From: Ficedula albicollis | Taxonomy: Eukaryota > Chordata > Aves > Passeriformes > Muscicapidae | Assembly: GCF_000247815.1 (NCBI RefSeq) | Contig: NC_021678.1 | Location: forward strand, 25,311,036 to 25,375,035 | Length of the DNA stretch: 64,000 nt | Direction of reading: 5' to 3' | Shown: in pieces, positions 39,553 to 54,300 of the stretch | Layout: each line of letters opens with the position of its first letter | How positions within the stretch are numbered: the stretch's first letter is position 1 | Program-made: the position numbers and the translations under genes | Notes under the pieces: model-generated | What the model saw: the letters and a program-made list of their open reading frames with translations, nothing else | Told to the model about the DNA's origin: nothing | The model's database searches: none

Positions 39553-41819
39553 TTAACCTGGCAGGTGTGGGGGTGTGTTCTGGGTGGGATTTTCAATTTC
39601 TGCAGTTATTCTTGAAGATTTCTAAACTAGTCAGTCTCACATCTCAGCTATAGGAACAATGCAGCTAAAATTCTGTGCCTCTCTGAGAATTTCCTTTGAA
39701 AGGCTAGCGCAAATTTTTACCAAACTAGTTACTGAGAATATAACCAAATAATTTCCTATTGCTCTGCTTCCCACTTTCTAAAAGAATGCTGTGGCAGGCA
39801 CCAGGTGTTTTGCTGCTGTGCTGCTGATGATTCTTTAGTGACATTTGCAAGAACAAAGGTATTGTAAATACACTCCTTTCATAGTATCAAGTCCTTGCTG
39901 TATGAAGGAGTTAGTCAAATGTCAGATAGTTTTCTACTCAGAAGATCAGTGTAACAGGGATTTTGAAGCAGGCTGGAAGGACCATTTTATTTATTTGATG
40001 TCATGAAATGGCTTGATGCCACTTTTAAACTGGAGGTAATGATTTTGCATGATCCTAGTGTTTCTACAGACAGGCTTGGAAGAATCAGGCATCTGATGAG
40101 GTGGTCATGTATGTGAGAAGCCAGATGAGACATCCTGAGTGTGCATTTCCAAGGAGTCCATCTGCAGTGAGTATGAGCATCTGCTCTTGGGTTGGAGCGC
40201 TGTACTTTCACTAGCAGAGTTTTGTAATCTTTTTTGATGTTAGTCACTGGAAGGAGAAATCAGAAATCAAAAAGAAAACAAGGGAGGCACAGGTGATTGA
40301 CAGTGAAGTGGTACTAATGCTCCCCAGTACAGCAATAGCAGGCCAGGAGCATTTTTGCTTCTGCTCCTTCAAACTAATGCATCTGTGTGCATACCTCAGC
40401 TGCTGTCTTCTGCCCAGGAGAAAGACAAGAAAAATGAACTGAGCTAGAAACACCCTGAAGCTGTTTGCATTTTAACCCAGAAACCGAATAAAGTTGTTCG
40501 AAGTGTAAGCACAAAGATGAGTTGGTCCTGTAGCTTGTTGGTCAAATGCAATGGAGCATTTCCAAGTTGAAGCTTTTCCTTTTTGCCTGCCTTTGCAGGC
40601 CACTCATGATGCTTTCCTTCACTGGTCAGAAGGATGGCCTGTAGTGCTGGTTCAATGTGGGTCCTAGATTGGAGCCATGGAGCAGTGCTTTTCCCAGCTG
40701 AAATGCTGGGTTAACATACCAGAGGTACAGATTTGTGCTGAGCCATGTCTTGGTTAGTAGGAGCTGTGAAAGAGCTGTCACTCTGACTCAGGATCACACA
40801 GCTTCAGTGCAGTCACAGCTGATACTGAGATAATGGGCAGTGCTGTTCGAGTGTGACACAGGGCCATGTGAAATCCCCAGATGGAGTCTTCTGAGAGGCC
40901 CCTGTAAAGCATTCCTGCATGGCTGAAAACAGGCACTGCCACAGTCGAGCGGGAACCAGAGGTCAGCCCTGTTCTCCTCTTAGGTCAGGCCAGTACAAGA
41001 ATAAAGTGTCTTTTAGGCTTTAAGTCTTGTATACTTAAGAATATTCATCATGTCTTTTGCATCTTGGTAAGATTTTTGCGACTGTTCTCCCTTTCTCTCT
41101 AGAAGCCAGATCTGGATCTCACACCTTCCCAGTTTATTGTGCCATTCTCCCCTAGATGTGGTTATGGGATCATGCCAATGGCAATGACCATTTTGTCTCC
41201 CTGCTGCTCACCAGAAAAGAGGGCAAGAGCTTCTACAAGAAGTGTCTAGAGAGGCTGCAGTGGGGCTCTGCAGTTGTGAGGAGGCTGTCCAAAGGGATGC
41301 CATGCTGGCAGGGGCTATTTGTCCAACTGCAGCCTAGTTCTGCTGATACTCCTCTGTCCTTTGTTTTTGTGTCCATTATCCTACAAATCAGCATGAAGTT
41401 GCCTGGCACAAAGCAGGTGGAGATGTATCAAACAGTGCTTGCTTTCTCAGTTCATATGTCCATTTTGGGGGGATAAAACTGCTCTAAAACACTTCTGATT
41501 TGATGCATGAGAGGGAAATAAAATAGAAAGTTTATCATTAGCCTGTAACTTGTGGGTAATATTCATCCACAGATCCTGTGACAAGGAAGGTGACTTGCTG
41601 TATGCTCTGCAGTGCAGCCACTGCTACAGTGGGACACCACATTCTTTCATCTCTCTAAATTTTTTAGGAGTGTGTTTGACCCTTAAATTCTATTTTAATG
41701 ACTCCATTAGAGGCATATTTAAAAATGAAAATAACCCTGAAAACAAATCAAGTACCTACAATTTGACTCCCAGCAGCAGAAACTATTAAGGGAAGATCTA
41801 ATCCAACTGTGAATGTGTA

Positions 41820-42180
41820 AACAAGTTGGAAAAAATAATTTTATATCTTAGATTAAAATATATATATTTCAGATTAATATTTTTTATTTTTAGTATTCTT
41901 TCAATTAAACATAATAATAATGTGGTGTTTTAAGCAAGCTGCGGTCAACTTGGAAATTATTAAGAAGATGAATCTGAAAATCCATTTTACTTAGTGTATT
42001 GTTCCATACAATAAAATTAAATGAAATAGGGACAGTTTACATCCCTACAAATAATGGATTTGGTAACCATCTAGATCAAAAGATTTTAGAATTGTTTTGC
42101 TTAAAAAAATAGAAAACAGTATTAAATTTTTGTAAGTATTTACAAATAGTCAGTGTTTTGGATCTTCCCATTAAATAGTT
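41820..42180. other. AT-rich intronic stretch
   Basis: Strongly AT-rich sequence with a tatatata core (near 41858) and attaaa-type motifs runs up to the T15 and C tract. No gene or element was recognised in it. Confidence 0.7.
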
Positions 42181-42240
42181 TTCCTCTCAGGTCTTGTGAC
42201 TTACAGTTCCATGGCTGTGATTCAAGTTTTTTTTTTTTTT

Positions 42241-42945
<705 letters not shown>

Positions 42946-45552
42946 AGTTTTTTTTTTTTTTTTTAATGACTGTTTAATCCTAAACATCCCTCCTTGTTTT
43001 TGGCTAATTTCTGCACAGTTGACAATGTTAAGGTATTTATCTAGTTATTAAAGAAATGACCAACCACTGAAAAAAACCCACCACATTTTGAACGTCTTCT
43101 TAACAGAATTATTGTCCTTTCCAAATTGTTGTTTTAGAAAATCTATTCCACACTCTACGACCTTGTTTAAGAGGAGGAGCCCATCTCTTCTCCACAGAAC
43201 TGTTCCTTGAAATATGAGAAAGCCAAAGACTTCGTGGTGTTACCACATTCATGAACTGAAATAAGTGAAAATAAAAGCAGTTCAGTCACCAATTCTTTTA
43301 TTATCACTGCCACGTAGGTATTGTTCTGCTTTTCCTGCTTAGGGCAATCCCCTGAGGACTACTAGATGGAGTTCAGCAGGATTTCTGAAAGATATATGGC
43401 TGTGTGGCTGCTGGTTACTTTGTTGATTTAAGGACAAATCACATTTGTTTTCTCTTTGTAGCATCCAAGGAGTTATTGAAGGTGCTTCCTCGGTATGAGT
43501 CAATGCAGCATATCGTTCCTGTTCTTAATTTTTATGGCCAATTAGGACCCTCCTCTGCTCTGCTAACTCTCCTGTATCATCACATAAATGCAGCAGGGCT
43601 GAGCCAAGAAATCCGTGTGTGTGTGGGCACGAGCATGTAGCAAGTGCACAGACCCTGATGTCTTCTCACAGCGTGTAAAGCACGGCTGCAGGGATTTTTT
43701 CAGGGCTTTAAGCCAACATGGGTGGGTTTACTCATTCCCCCTGAGCAGCCATGTGACATTGTGTAACTATCAGGTCCTGGGAGATTAAATGCTTCTTGTG
43801 AGTTGAAAATCTTGGATATCTTCCCAGTAGCTTTGTGTGTATGTGTCTGCTTTATTGATAAAATAGTGCAATCTGATGTGTGCAGGGGGTGGTTCTGTTA
43901 ATGACCCCCTAAAGTGGCCTTTGGCAGAAGGTGGACACTGTGTAAATGTTACAGACAATTTGCTGCAGGTCAGGCTGGCTCTCACAGGGAGTGTCCGTGT
44001 TGACACTCGGATATATCACCCAGCACAGGGAGGAAATGGGCCTGCAGCCTCCGGGCTTTGTGGCTATTTGCAGAAAATACATAGGAACTCATTTTAGGCA
44101 ATCCTTGGACCGAAATGTGAATGTGGGAAGAGGAATATATGAAAAAAGTGCAATATTGTCTACTGGAAATTGTGGGGAGCTGCTCTGTGGAATGCTGTGA
44201 AAGCTTAAAATCTCCCAGCACAAGCTCAAAGCAGAGATTTCATTGCTGCCATTCACAGTGACTGGGGAGGAATATCTTGAGTTGATCTTACGTTTCTCAT
44301 GCTAATATGTTGAGTGTCTGATTATTTGTCTCATTTATCCACGGAACCAGCTAATTCTCAGTAGGCAAAACTTCCCACATTCTGATACCTCTGTGGGGAA
44401 TGGATGAGTCTGGAGGTAGAAATGGAAGAGAGCTTCCAACTCCATGAAGTTTCTCTCAGAGTGACATTAAAACTTTCAGAGCAAGATGCACACCCCTCTT
44501 GCATGAATATTTGTTTAAAAGGTATATTTAAAAAGACAATTTGTTTATAGGAGAAAATATTAGTGAATAGGGAGAGAGAGATTTAAAATATTTCAAATCA
44601 CCATTGTTGAGAGAAAAAAAAAACAACCCAGTATGCAAGGAGATACAATTCCACCTCTTCCTTACAGACCAAACTGTGATTTGGAACCTGCTGGGAATAG
44701 GTAAGAGACAGAATGATTCAATAATACACCAATTTAAATTCCCCAGCTACACCATTACAGATTTGAGAACATTGGATAAACAGGAAGTTTGGCAATCAGT
44801 GGCTTCTCCCTCCATAGAGCTTAATCTTCAGCAGAAATTGAACAAAAGAAAGTGGGTGTCTCATTATCTCTTCGAATGAGGTGATAAATTAGAGGTGTAA
44901 GATAACATTCTGCTGTATCACCAAGTTGCACCTGGCAGACAGTATCAGGTCTGACTGGGGAGATTCCTTTGGTGTGGGAGAAGTTATCCTCTGAAAATTG
45001 GATGCAGTGCATGTCACAGCCTTGACTATCTTTACTGGACACTGCTGAATTTATAAAAAAAAAAATCACAGATAACACTGGGACTATATGGGAAAGTTTG
45101 TATGGGCTATTTTATTTATTATTTTTTTTTAATTTGTGCTAGACAGAACCAGAGCCATGAAGGCAGTGTCTCTGCTCCAGGTAAAATGGTCCCCTGGAAT
45201 ATAGGCCCAATCTCACAGTATGTCATAGAGCAGTAAGGCACTAAGGGTTGGAGTTGTTTGGTTGGGGCTTTTTTTTTTGGCAGTGTGCTGTTGGGCAGGG
45301 TGCTGCCAGAGAAATCCAGGGGGAGTTGCTTCTAGGCATATAGGCACCTTATTCCAAGCAGTCATTCATCTTTGGGATTCTCTTTGTGACGAGCTGCTTT
45401 CACAGACAGATGGAACAATCCAATTTGAAAGGGATCTCGAAAGATCAGCCTTTCATGGGAAAGGGAGCCTGGATGTCATCACCTGGCACCCAGTCCAGCC
45501 CTGTCTTGAAAGCCTCCAGTAAGTGCAAGTGCTCCTTGGTCTCAGATTTTTG

Positions 45553-46048
45553 TGCCCCGTAAGGAAACTTAGGCACACGGGGGCTTCAGGGTTGTGTTTG
45601 GGTGAAGCTATTGTACTTTGAGTTGGAACTCCTAATGCTGGAAATGTGATTCCAGGACAGCAGCTGCTACTGCAGACGTGCTGAAATGAAGCAGTGAGGG
45701 TTGCTGTGTGACTGAAGTGAGATGTGACTCTGGCCCAGACCTGTAGGTTTTCTTTCCTTAGGAACTGAGGTATGGGGCTGATGAGGAGAGGCAGCTTGGT
45801 TGCCCCGTAAGGAAACTTAGGCACACGGGGGCTTCAGGGTTGTGTTTGGGTGAAGCTATTGTACTTTGAGTTGGAACTCCTAATGCTGGAAATGTGATTC
45901 CAGGACAGCAGCTGCTACTGCAGACGTGCTGAAATGAAGCAGTGAGGGTTGCTGTGTGACTGAAGTGAGATGTGACTCTGGCCCAGACCTGTAGGTTTTC
46001 TTTCCTTAGGAACTGAGGTATGGGGCTGATGAGGAGAGGCAGCTTGGT
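45553..46048. repeat. Perfect two-copy tandem duplication, 248-bp unit
   Basis: The unit beginning tgccccgtaaggaaacttag occupies 45553-45800 and 45801-46048. I see no difference between the copies by eye. Open frames on the minus strand repeat the same peptide in both, which reflects the duplication and not coding. Confidence 0.96.
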
Positions 46049-46618
46049 GCCTGCCTCACATCTCATTTTGATATAAATCAGCAGGCACCCAAACCTGTTA
46101 CTTGCTCCTCAGCAGCACCTGCTCCTGGAATTTAAATGTAATTGTAGTTGTCAGAAATTGTCAGAAGTGTGATAACTACTCCTTTTATCAACAACAGCTC
46201 AAGACTTCACCTCCTTGGTAAAACTCAGCTTTTCTCAGCAAGATGTGAATATTACTTTTAATGTGGAAAATAAGTTCTTTCTGCTCCTGCATGGATCCTC
46301 ATGGTAGAATCACCATTTAATTGTATGATGTGAGAGAACACACCAGGGCTAGTTTCTCATCATGGTTCATTGATACCTGAAGAGCACAGTGACTGTGATT
46401 CCAGTCCTATGGATACAATGCACAGCTTTCAGATTTATCTTGCACCATTGACATTTGAGCACCCCACAAAGTGAAGCTGGAAGCACACCTCCTGTATGCT
46501 TTTTTTCACCCCAAAGGGAAAGAGATTGAGGAAGCTGCCATAATAACAATTGGTCCTACAGGCTTGCCCTACTGAGGAAAGAAATAAGGTATGTTGCCCC
46601 CCCGTAAAGGAACATATA

Positions 46619-46641
46619 CTGTTTAATGTTTAATGTTTAAT
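46619..46641. repeat. (TGTTTAA)3 short tandem repeat
   Basis: Three copies of a 7-bp unit, tgtttaatgtttaatgttta, occur in AT-rich intron. Confidence 0.9.
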
Positions 46642-49600
46642 ACAAGCCATGTTATAGTAACTGCTCATAGAAATCTCGACCATACTGACTGGTCCATTGT
46701 AATGCATATTCATACTAAGAAGCAATCCCTGCCTGAGAGTGCTTGCAGTTAAACATTAGGCTGACAGACAAAGTGGTGTCCCCTGAGTATCTTTAGTGTG
46801 TTCAGGCACAGGTCATTAAAGTGTTTCACTGCCTGACTACCACTGAGGACTATAACAAAGTCAGAAACTGAACGTGGATAGAGTCCTGTTCCCATGACTT
46901 AGCCACAAATAAGCCTTTCATCTCCTTGCCTTTTGAATACTCTTCTGAGAACATCAGGTTCTACAAACATATCATGTGTCTGTGTTGCTGGACAAGCCAC
47001 CTGCCAGCAGCACTCCCAGGCAGGCAGGGCTCCATCAAACAGATAAACTGAAATGTTGGAAAAGTCAGAAAAACACAAACCAAACAAAAAGAACCAAACC
47101 CCACACCAAACTCTTGATATTGGGAATATTTAAAGGCAGTTTACTGAAGTCTCTTCTTCAATATGATAATGAACTGAAAAATTGAAATCACTTAACTTCA
47201 TTTACAAATCATGAATATGTATCAGTGCCTTTAAATGAAAGGACGACTAAAACAGATATAGTGTTTGTTCAATTCATTAAAAGGAAGACAATTTATCAGG
47301 AGGTTTTTTCCACCCTTAAACTAAAGCTATATGCAAATGTCAGTAAATCAAGACCTTGCGCTAATTCTGCAGCATGATGAATATTTTTATAATCCTAATT
47401 AGAACCAGTCATTTAGTTCAGCAATTTCCCCCAATCTAGCCAATTTGAAATTAAAATAGATGCCTTGATTACAAAACTCATTAGCAAAGAAGCACCCTTT
47501 TTGCTAACCGGTTCATTTGGAATGCACAAGCTGAATGAAGTGAGGAGCACTTGTGTTGTCAATTGCCGAAAGTGAAGTGAGCCTTAATTGTTGGCATTGT
47601 GAAGTATTTGTATTGCTGCATGTTTCATTGCAGTATAATACATCATTCATTAAACGTAACAAAAGCAGTTTTAAAATTTAATTAAGTGGTGTTGGTGCAC
47701 CAGGTAATTTTTGTGAAGTCAGATGTCACAATTGTTTGCATTTGAGGTATTGATGGGCATTACTGTCAGAAAGAAGACGTATGACTCTACATTTATCATT
47801 CTGATTATGGTAGGCCTGGCAGTTTTAATAGGAGATGGGAAATTAAATTATGCAACCTTGGCTCTACTTCAGAAATGCCCAATGAATTTTGTCCTGGCAA
47901 AATACTGAACTTTGGGCTTGCGATGATTTGTGCTGGCAAAGAGAAAGTAACGGCTTGTGAAACTTGATTTAGCCAGAACAGACTTTCTTATTTCTTGTTA
48001 TTTATGTTACAGACACTTCATGAGCAGGTTTTACTTTGAAAAGGGAAATATAGAGATAAATGGAGCGAGACACATTTGATGCTTAAATGTGCTCTTCTGC
48101 CGGAGCAGCGTAGTTTATTGTGTAACAGAGCAAGGATCCCGTGGCTTATTCCTGGGCCATGCTAAATCATGGCTGTATATTGATTTTATCTGGAGCCTAA
48201 GTGGGGTGAAGAGTGGTTATAAATATAGTAAATGGGAATAAAAATGAAGGAGTAAAGGAGGCTGAAGAATAGGAGCACCAGGGGCATGATTTATTTTGCC
48301 TGACTCTAGAGATCTAAAATGTTGCAATGTATGCCTACACTGGGTGTCGAGGCTTCACGTCCTAGTTGGTGGTGATCCACTGAGTGGTGTTGATTGATTT
48401 CTGGAAGCAAGTGTAGGTGACTCTTTCAGGATGAGCTAAATTGTACCTTGGACTCATTTGTATTGACGAGGCCTCTGCTGAGTGTCAAGGAAGTAATTTC
48501 CTTTGGTGAGATGTAACTGTTTGCTGTATTACCTGAGATTAGGGGACTTGAAACCAGCCCTGCTGTCTTGGATGCGTGCAAAACGGATTACATGGGATAC
48601 CATTGCAATATGATCAAAACAGCAGAAAGCATTAAGTTTCCTGGTTCCTGTTATCGTGCCTACAGATTCTAATGGCCCTCACCCTGGAGGAGAGGGCAAG
48701 CATGATGTGCAAGCAAACAAGGCATTCCCAGCCTCCTGGTTTTCTTTTCCTTGAAGCAGCCAGCTGGATGGACAATGCTGAGGGTGAAGGTACAGTCCTT
48801 TGCCCCTCATCCCTCCAGACAAGCCCCTGCACATGTGTTTGTTACATCACCAGCACCCAAAACAGGGCAGTCTGTGAGGATGCTTCCTGAGGGGTGCATT
48901 TCTGTGTGCTGGACTGGCAGCTTGCAGCCAGGAGTAGGAATGGCAGGCCTGGCCCTTGCTCTCTGTCCTGCCACTAGGGCAGGGGCGTTTCAGCTTCCTG
49001 AATCAAAGTTTTCTTATAGAGTTGAGAGATGCATATCTGACAGACAAAGAAAGAGAAACTCCAGAAGGCAGCAGGCGGGAGCTGATATTTCCTGGCAGAA
49101 CTTGCAGTGTGGTTGGGGTGGGGACCCTGTGTGAGAATTTCTCATCAGCAGGTGCTGTAGTGGTAAATGGGCTGCAAGGCAGAGAGGGTCCTTCTTTCAT
49201 GTTGTAGCACAGCAGGCTATTAAAAAGCTCAGACATTTAATTTCAAATCGCTTTGTGTCTATTGTGTGAAACATGTTCATGTAATACTAGAAGCTTGTAT
49301 GTTTTTTCTTGGATTGCCCTTGCCTCTTCTTTTTGAGTTCTTTGAGTCACAACAAACCATCCCTGTCTCCAGTGCTTGTTTTCAGTGGGGAAATGGACCA
49401 TGTTCTGATCTGATAGCATACCTGAGGTGCTTTACAAAAGATGTGTGCAGTCACACATGTAGCAGCTGATATTCAGTGTGAGTCCATTGATTTTAGCAGG
49501 GAAATGCTGATTAACATCACTGGAGGATCTGACCTGAAAACATCTACGGTATTCTTTTCTCACATAAAACAAGATAGATGTAGTTTATGCCTCCCAGTGC

Positions 49601-51082
49601 ACAGGGTTTTTTTCTCCCCCTAAAATCTGCCTGGTGAGAGATGCAGAGTCCCTGGGCAATGAGCCTGTGTGCAAGCTCTTACTTGTGTTAAGGCAACTAC
49701 TTATTTCTGTTGTTCATCCTTGACACAGGAAAATTCACTTATCCTTATTATTTTATTTTTTTAATTTTCTGGGGTTTTTTCTACTTTTTTTCCCCTCTGA
49801 CTGAAACTTCATGTAATCAATTTTTCTTAGGGAATAAAGGAGCGAGAAGAACAGCTGCAACTCCTCTGTCCCCTCAATAGGCACAGATGAGTGAGTGTTT
49901 CAGCTTTCCATGCTTATTGGTCCTTTAAAATTAATGAGTTTGGCAGAGAAAAAATCAGGGAGGTGTTTGAAGAATTTAGTTTGTCCTCTCTTATATGTCT
50001 CTTGATCCTTCTGGGATGGAGTAAGTATTGAAAATATTCTTTTTTGAATGCTTCCTCACAGTTAGTAGAATTAGAAATTTTACCATAAAAAAAAGGAAAA
50101 AAAGGAGCAAAACCCCCAAGATTTTCATAATGTCCTGATTCCAGCACTGTTCTTTTGCAGGGCATTTATGCTTCTAAGTCTTTATTCTTGGTTGCAAATG
50201 CTGCACATCTTCAGTTGTGTTTTGTTGCATATTTCAGCTGGGTGTCCATATTGGTTGTCTGGGGGTGATCTGTGTGTGTAGGGTGTGCACACACCTGTGT
50301 GCAGATTTGAACATTTGCAGTAGAAACCCCATAGCAGTATTTTTGTGACAGTTACAAGAAGTTCTTCCAGAGTAATAAAATTCTTCAGTTTTGTGTTCAG
50401 TTGATTTTTATAGGACTATGGTGGCTGTAAAAGGAAAGTTAGGGCAGGATGCAATAAAATTTTGGTTCATTGAAAGTATTGTGGGTATGATAAAAGGAGG
50501 AACTGAGGCACCAAAATGAAGGGTGGTATTTTTGAGAGGAGGACAATTGATCAAAGAAACAACAAAGCTTAAAGCTTTATAGAAAATCCTTGTGATTCTG
50601 TAGTGTAAAAGGATGAAAATGGGATCCTTCCCACAGCCTCCTACCTTGGGCAACTCATTTCTACCGGAGGTTCAGTGATCATAAACTGTCTGAATATAGA
50701 TTTTGTAGCATTTTATACTTGCAGTGTTCAAGAGATAACAGAACGTACAAATAACGTATTAGCAGAATAGACTGGACCCAAGGGGACTTTCCTGCCATAT
50801 AGTAAGAGAACAATAATGCCATCAAAAGTTTTGCTGCCAAAATAGGACTCTAGTTTTGTCCTCTAACTTAGCACTTGCTTCAGGCCAGTTGATTTTCTCA
50901 GATCTCAGTGCAAGTCCACAAGAGTTATGCACACATACCCAGAGGCAAAAATGTCACAAGTCTGAAAGTTCTGCTGCAAAATTGAGTCTGATATTTCCTA
51001 GCTAGATGAGTTGTACTTTTTCTCTACTGACAGCATGGAAAAAGCTGCTTTATTTTTCTATTGCACTTTTCCACCATGAGTT

Positions 51083-51192
51083 ATGCTGTACCATCACTGG
51101 GAACCTAGGTTAATATCAGAAATTAGAATTACATTATATGCTGTACCATCACTGGGAACCTAGGTTAATATCAGAAATTAGAGTTACATTAA
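51083..51192. repeat. Nested tandem duplication, 55-bp unit
   Basis: The unit beginning atgctgtaccatcactggga is at 51083 and 51138, with small differences at the unit end (agaattacattat against agagttacattaa). The larger copy 2 carries only the second type. Confidence 0.93.
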
Positions 51193-51339
51193 ATCAAGTT
51201 TGGTGAGTTGTTGTTGACTATAGTTGTTGCCTTGAATTGAGTTTTGTGTAGTTCTGGGGCTTTTTAAATCAAGTTTGGTGAGTTGTTGTTGACTATATTG
51301 TTGCCTTGAATTGAGTTTTATGTAGTTCTGGGGCTTTTC
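51191..51339. repeat. Nested tandem duplication, 75-bp unit
   Basis: The unit beginning aaatcaagtttggtgagttg is at 51191 and 51266. The second has a 1-bp deletion (tatagttg to tatattg region) and a gtgtag/atgtag substitution. The larger copy 2 carries only the first type. Confidence 0.93.
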
Positions 51340-54300
51340 TTGAGAGGAGGACAATTGATCAAAGAAACAACAAAGCTTAAAGCTTTATAGAAAATCCTTG
51401 TGATTCTGTAGTGTAAAAGGATGAAAATGGGATCCTTCCCACAGCCTCCTACCTTGGGCAACTCATTTCTACCGGAGGTTCAGTGATCATAAACTGTCTG
51501 AATATAGATTTTGTAGCATTTTATACTTGCAGTGTTCAAGAGATAACAGAACGTACAAATAACGTATTAGCAGAATAGACTGGACCCAAGGGGACTTTCC
51601 TGCCATATAGTAAGAGAACAATAATGCCATCAAAAGTTTTGCTGCCAAAATAGGACTCTAGTTTTGTCCTCTAACTTAGCACTTGCTTCAGGCCAGTTGA
51701 TTTTCTCAGATCTCAGTGCAAGTCCACAAGAGTTATGCACACATACCCAGAGGCAAAAATGTCACAAGTCTGAAAGTTCTGCTGCAAAATTGAGTCTGAT
51801 ATTTCCTAGCTAGATGAGTTGTACTTTTTCTCTACTGACAGCATGGAAAAAGCTGCTTTATTTTTCTATTGCACTTTTCCACCATGAGTTATGCTGTACC
51901 ATCACTGGGAACCTAGGTTAATATCAGAAATTAGAGTTACATTAAATCAAGTTTGGTGAGTTGTTGTTGACTATAGTTGTTGCCTTGAATTGAGTTTTGT
52001 GTAGTTCTGGGGCTTTTTTCTTCACCCTACTTCATAAGGTGGGTTGAAGGTACCTAGAGTTTCAATTAAATGGGATAAATAACTTCAATCTAGACACCAC
52101 AGAATATTTACAAACCTAGAGAGCTGCTGAGAGAGGTTAGATAAGAGCTTCCTTTTTCTTGCATGATCTGCAATTGCAGATTCATTTATTCCAAAGGTAC
52201 ACAGTTTGATTGCAGGAGCTGGGTGATGGATGAATCAAAGATGACAGTGTAAATGGTGTCTGCCCAGCAGCCCAGAGGGATCCCTGGAACATGTGAGTTT
52301 CTCATTTGGTGATTTTCCTGGCAGTGATGCTTCAGTGCAGTGACAGTCTCTGCTCCAGCTGTCAAGCTAAATTTTTCCTGATGGTGGCTGGTATTTACAA
52401 TGATGCTGTTCATTTGGCTCCTCCAGTAAAACAGTGTCCTGTGCATGTTTGGATTGGGATGAACAGAATCTCTGTGAGGCACAGGGAGGAATCTCTCGTT
52501 TTCCAGGAGATCTCTCACTCTTCCCTTCCTGCATGTGATCTCTGGTTTGGCTGTGTATGTGTGGAGATGGATGCCTGTTTAATCAGGCTCTGCTTTTCAC
52601 TTCAGTTGTTGCCTATTGCCAAGGAATGCATTGCCAGGGAATCTGGTCAAAGAGAAATGTGGCTAAAATAGGATGAACTGAATTACTCCACTGGATTTTA
52701 AGTGTTATAGTAAGAGCAGTACTGAAGAATATCCTCAAGATAGCAGAGTTCTTCATGGAGACCAGAGCTGGCTGTTGAGTAGAAGAGTAAGGCTGAAAGG
52801 AATCTAACTTTCTTTATTATATTATACGTTCAAACTTGCAGAAGCCTCTTGATTCATTATAGGACAGGATATGAAAAGTATATGGTAATAGAGATGGCCT
52901 ATAAGAATGAATTTTACAAGAGCTGAGGTGTTTGAGCAGGAGATAATATTTGCTGAAGCTGCATCTTCAATGCTATCACAAACTGAAGTTTTCTACCTTG
53001 TTTTTATAATCATTTTGCACATAGAATTTATTTCACAGTAAAAGTTGTCATATGACCTTCTTCTGTGTTCTCTTTTGGGGGACATAAGACTCCCATGAGC
53101 TAAGGTGGGCTTTTCTCTGGGCTGGTTTGGTCCAATATTTGCCCTTTTTCCCAGGCAGTATAGAACATAGGCTGTGTGTGTGTACCAGAGCTGTGCAGAG
53201 AGGAATTTCTCCCAGTGCTGAATGTGTACATGTTCTAAGCAGTATCTGTTCAACTTCTGTAGTTTCCCAGAAGACTTCCAGGATAGCATTGTGGGCACAT
53301 CCATGACCAGAAGAGATGGAGGTAGGATGTGTGTGGTGGCAGGCTGTGAATGCCTGCTCTGCACCATAAATCCCTGACAGAACGCTCAGGCTGAGGGGGC
53401 ACAGTGCCCTCCTGGGGGATGGAGTAGAAGAGTATGGACACTTTGTGAGACAGCTCTGACTTTGTGAAGAAACACAGCATTCTGAGAAGGGGGTGCAGCT
53501 CCCAAGGACCTGTGAGATTTGCTGCTCTTCAGGTGGTGAGATGAGAACTGAATGGAATGGGCAAACTGCAGTCTGCCAGGGCTGATCCAAGTGAGAGCAG
53601 CATTTCCACCTGTGTGAGATGAGTTCAGGTGTGTGTCTGCTTAGTGTCTGAGGGCAGTGGGTCACAAAAACTGGGGAACTGTTTCGAGTAATCACCCTTG
53701 TCTGTGAAAATGCTGATGAATGGCAAACTGCATTGGATGGCAGGTGTGTGTTAAATAACATGCAATTTAAACTGGGGCAGAATACATTGCTTTAATTTTG
53801 CCTAAATGATACATACTACTTGAGACCAGACTAATATTTCTTTCAAGCCGTGTGAAGTTTTTTACATGAACAATGACCATGTCCCAGAAAAAATGCTGTT
53901 CTAAATGCAGTTTCAAAACCTATTAATTAATGCCCATGTACACACTTTCAGAAATGTTGTTTCCACATAAAGAAATAAATCAGAAAGGTCTTATATTAAT
54001 TTAGAATATGGTTTGTTGGTGTGAAATCTATTTCTTCCACTAATCTGCCATTAAATCCTGGTCTGTATAATATAGAGGTTAGCCTGCAGATAGTGCCACA
54101 GGGTTTGTAGAGGAAGGAGGAGAGGAACAGCCAAGCATGTGATTGTAGCTTTATGTCCCACTTTAGCTAATGCCTCAGCCTCTCCTGCTTTGTCCCTTGT
54201 AGTCTTATGCTCAATAAACATGAAAGATTGGTCTGTAATAGCAACGAATGTACCCAGATGCTTGCACTGTAATTAAAGGCATATATCACACAATAAAGCA

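Larger units (their letters stand above)
50532..52018. repeat. Large direct duplication, 808-bp offset, with nested repeats in copy 1
   Basis: The segment beginning ttgagaggaggacaattgat starts at 50532 and again at 51340. Copy 2 is about 678 bp (to 52018). Copy 1 is 808 bp because it carries two extra internal tandem units, of 55 and 75 bp. Outside those units the copies look identical by eye. Confidence 0.95.

Noticed and set aside
41090..41476. Possible exon after a ctttctctctag motif, with a 106-codon frame
   Set aside because: The peptide does not fit SORCS3, whose sequence is continuous across the intron, and no convincing donor or family match was seen.
45453..46066. Two nearly identical minus-strand peptides
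   Set aside because: They are the same non-coding 248-bp unit read twice, not a repeated protein domain.
53048..53761. 237-codon open frame on the - strand, rich in Ser, His and Cys
   Set aside because: No recognisable domain and no supporting signals. The composition follows the G-rich intron strand. Treated as chance.
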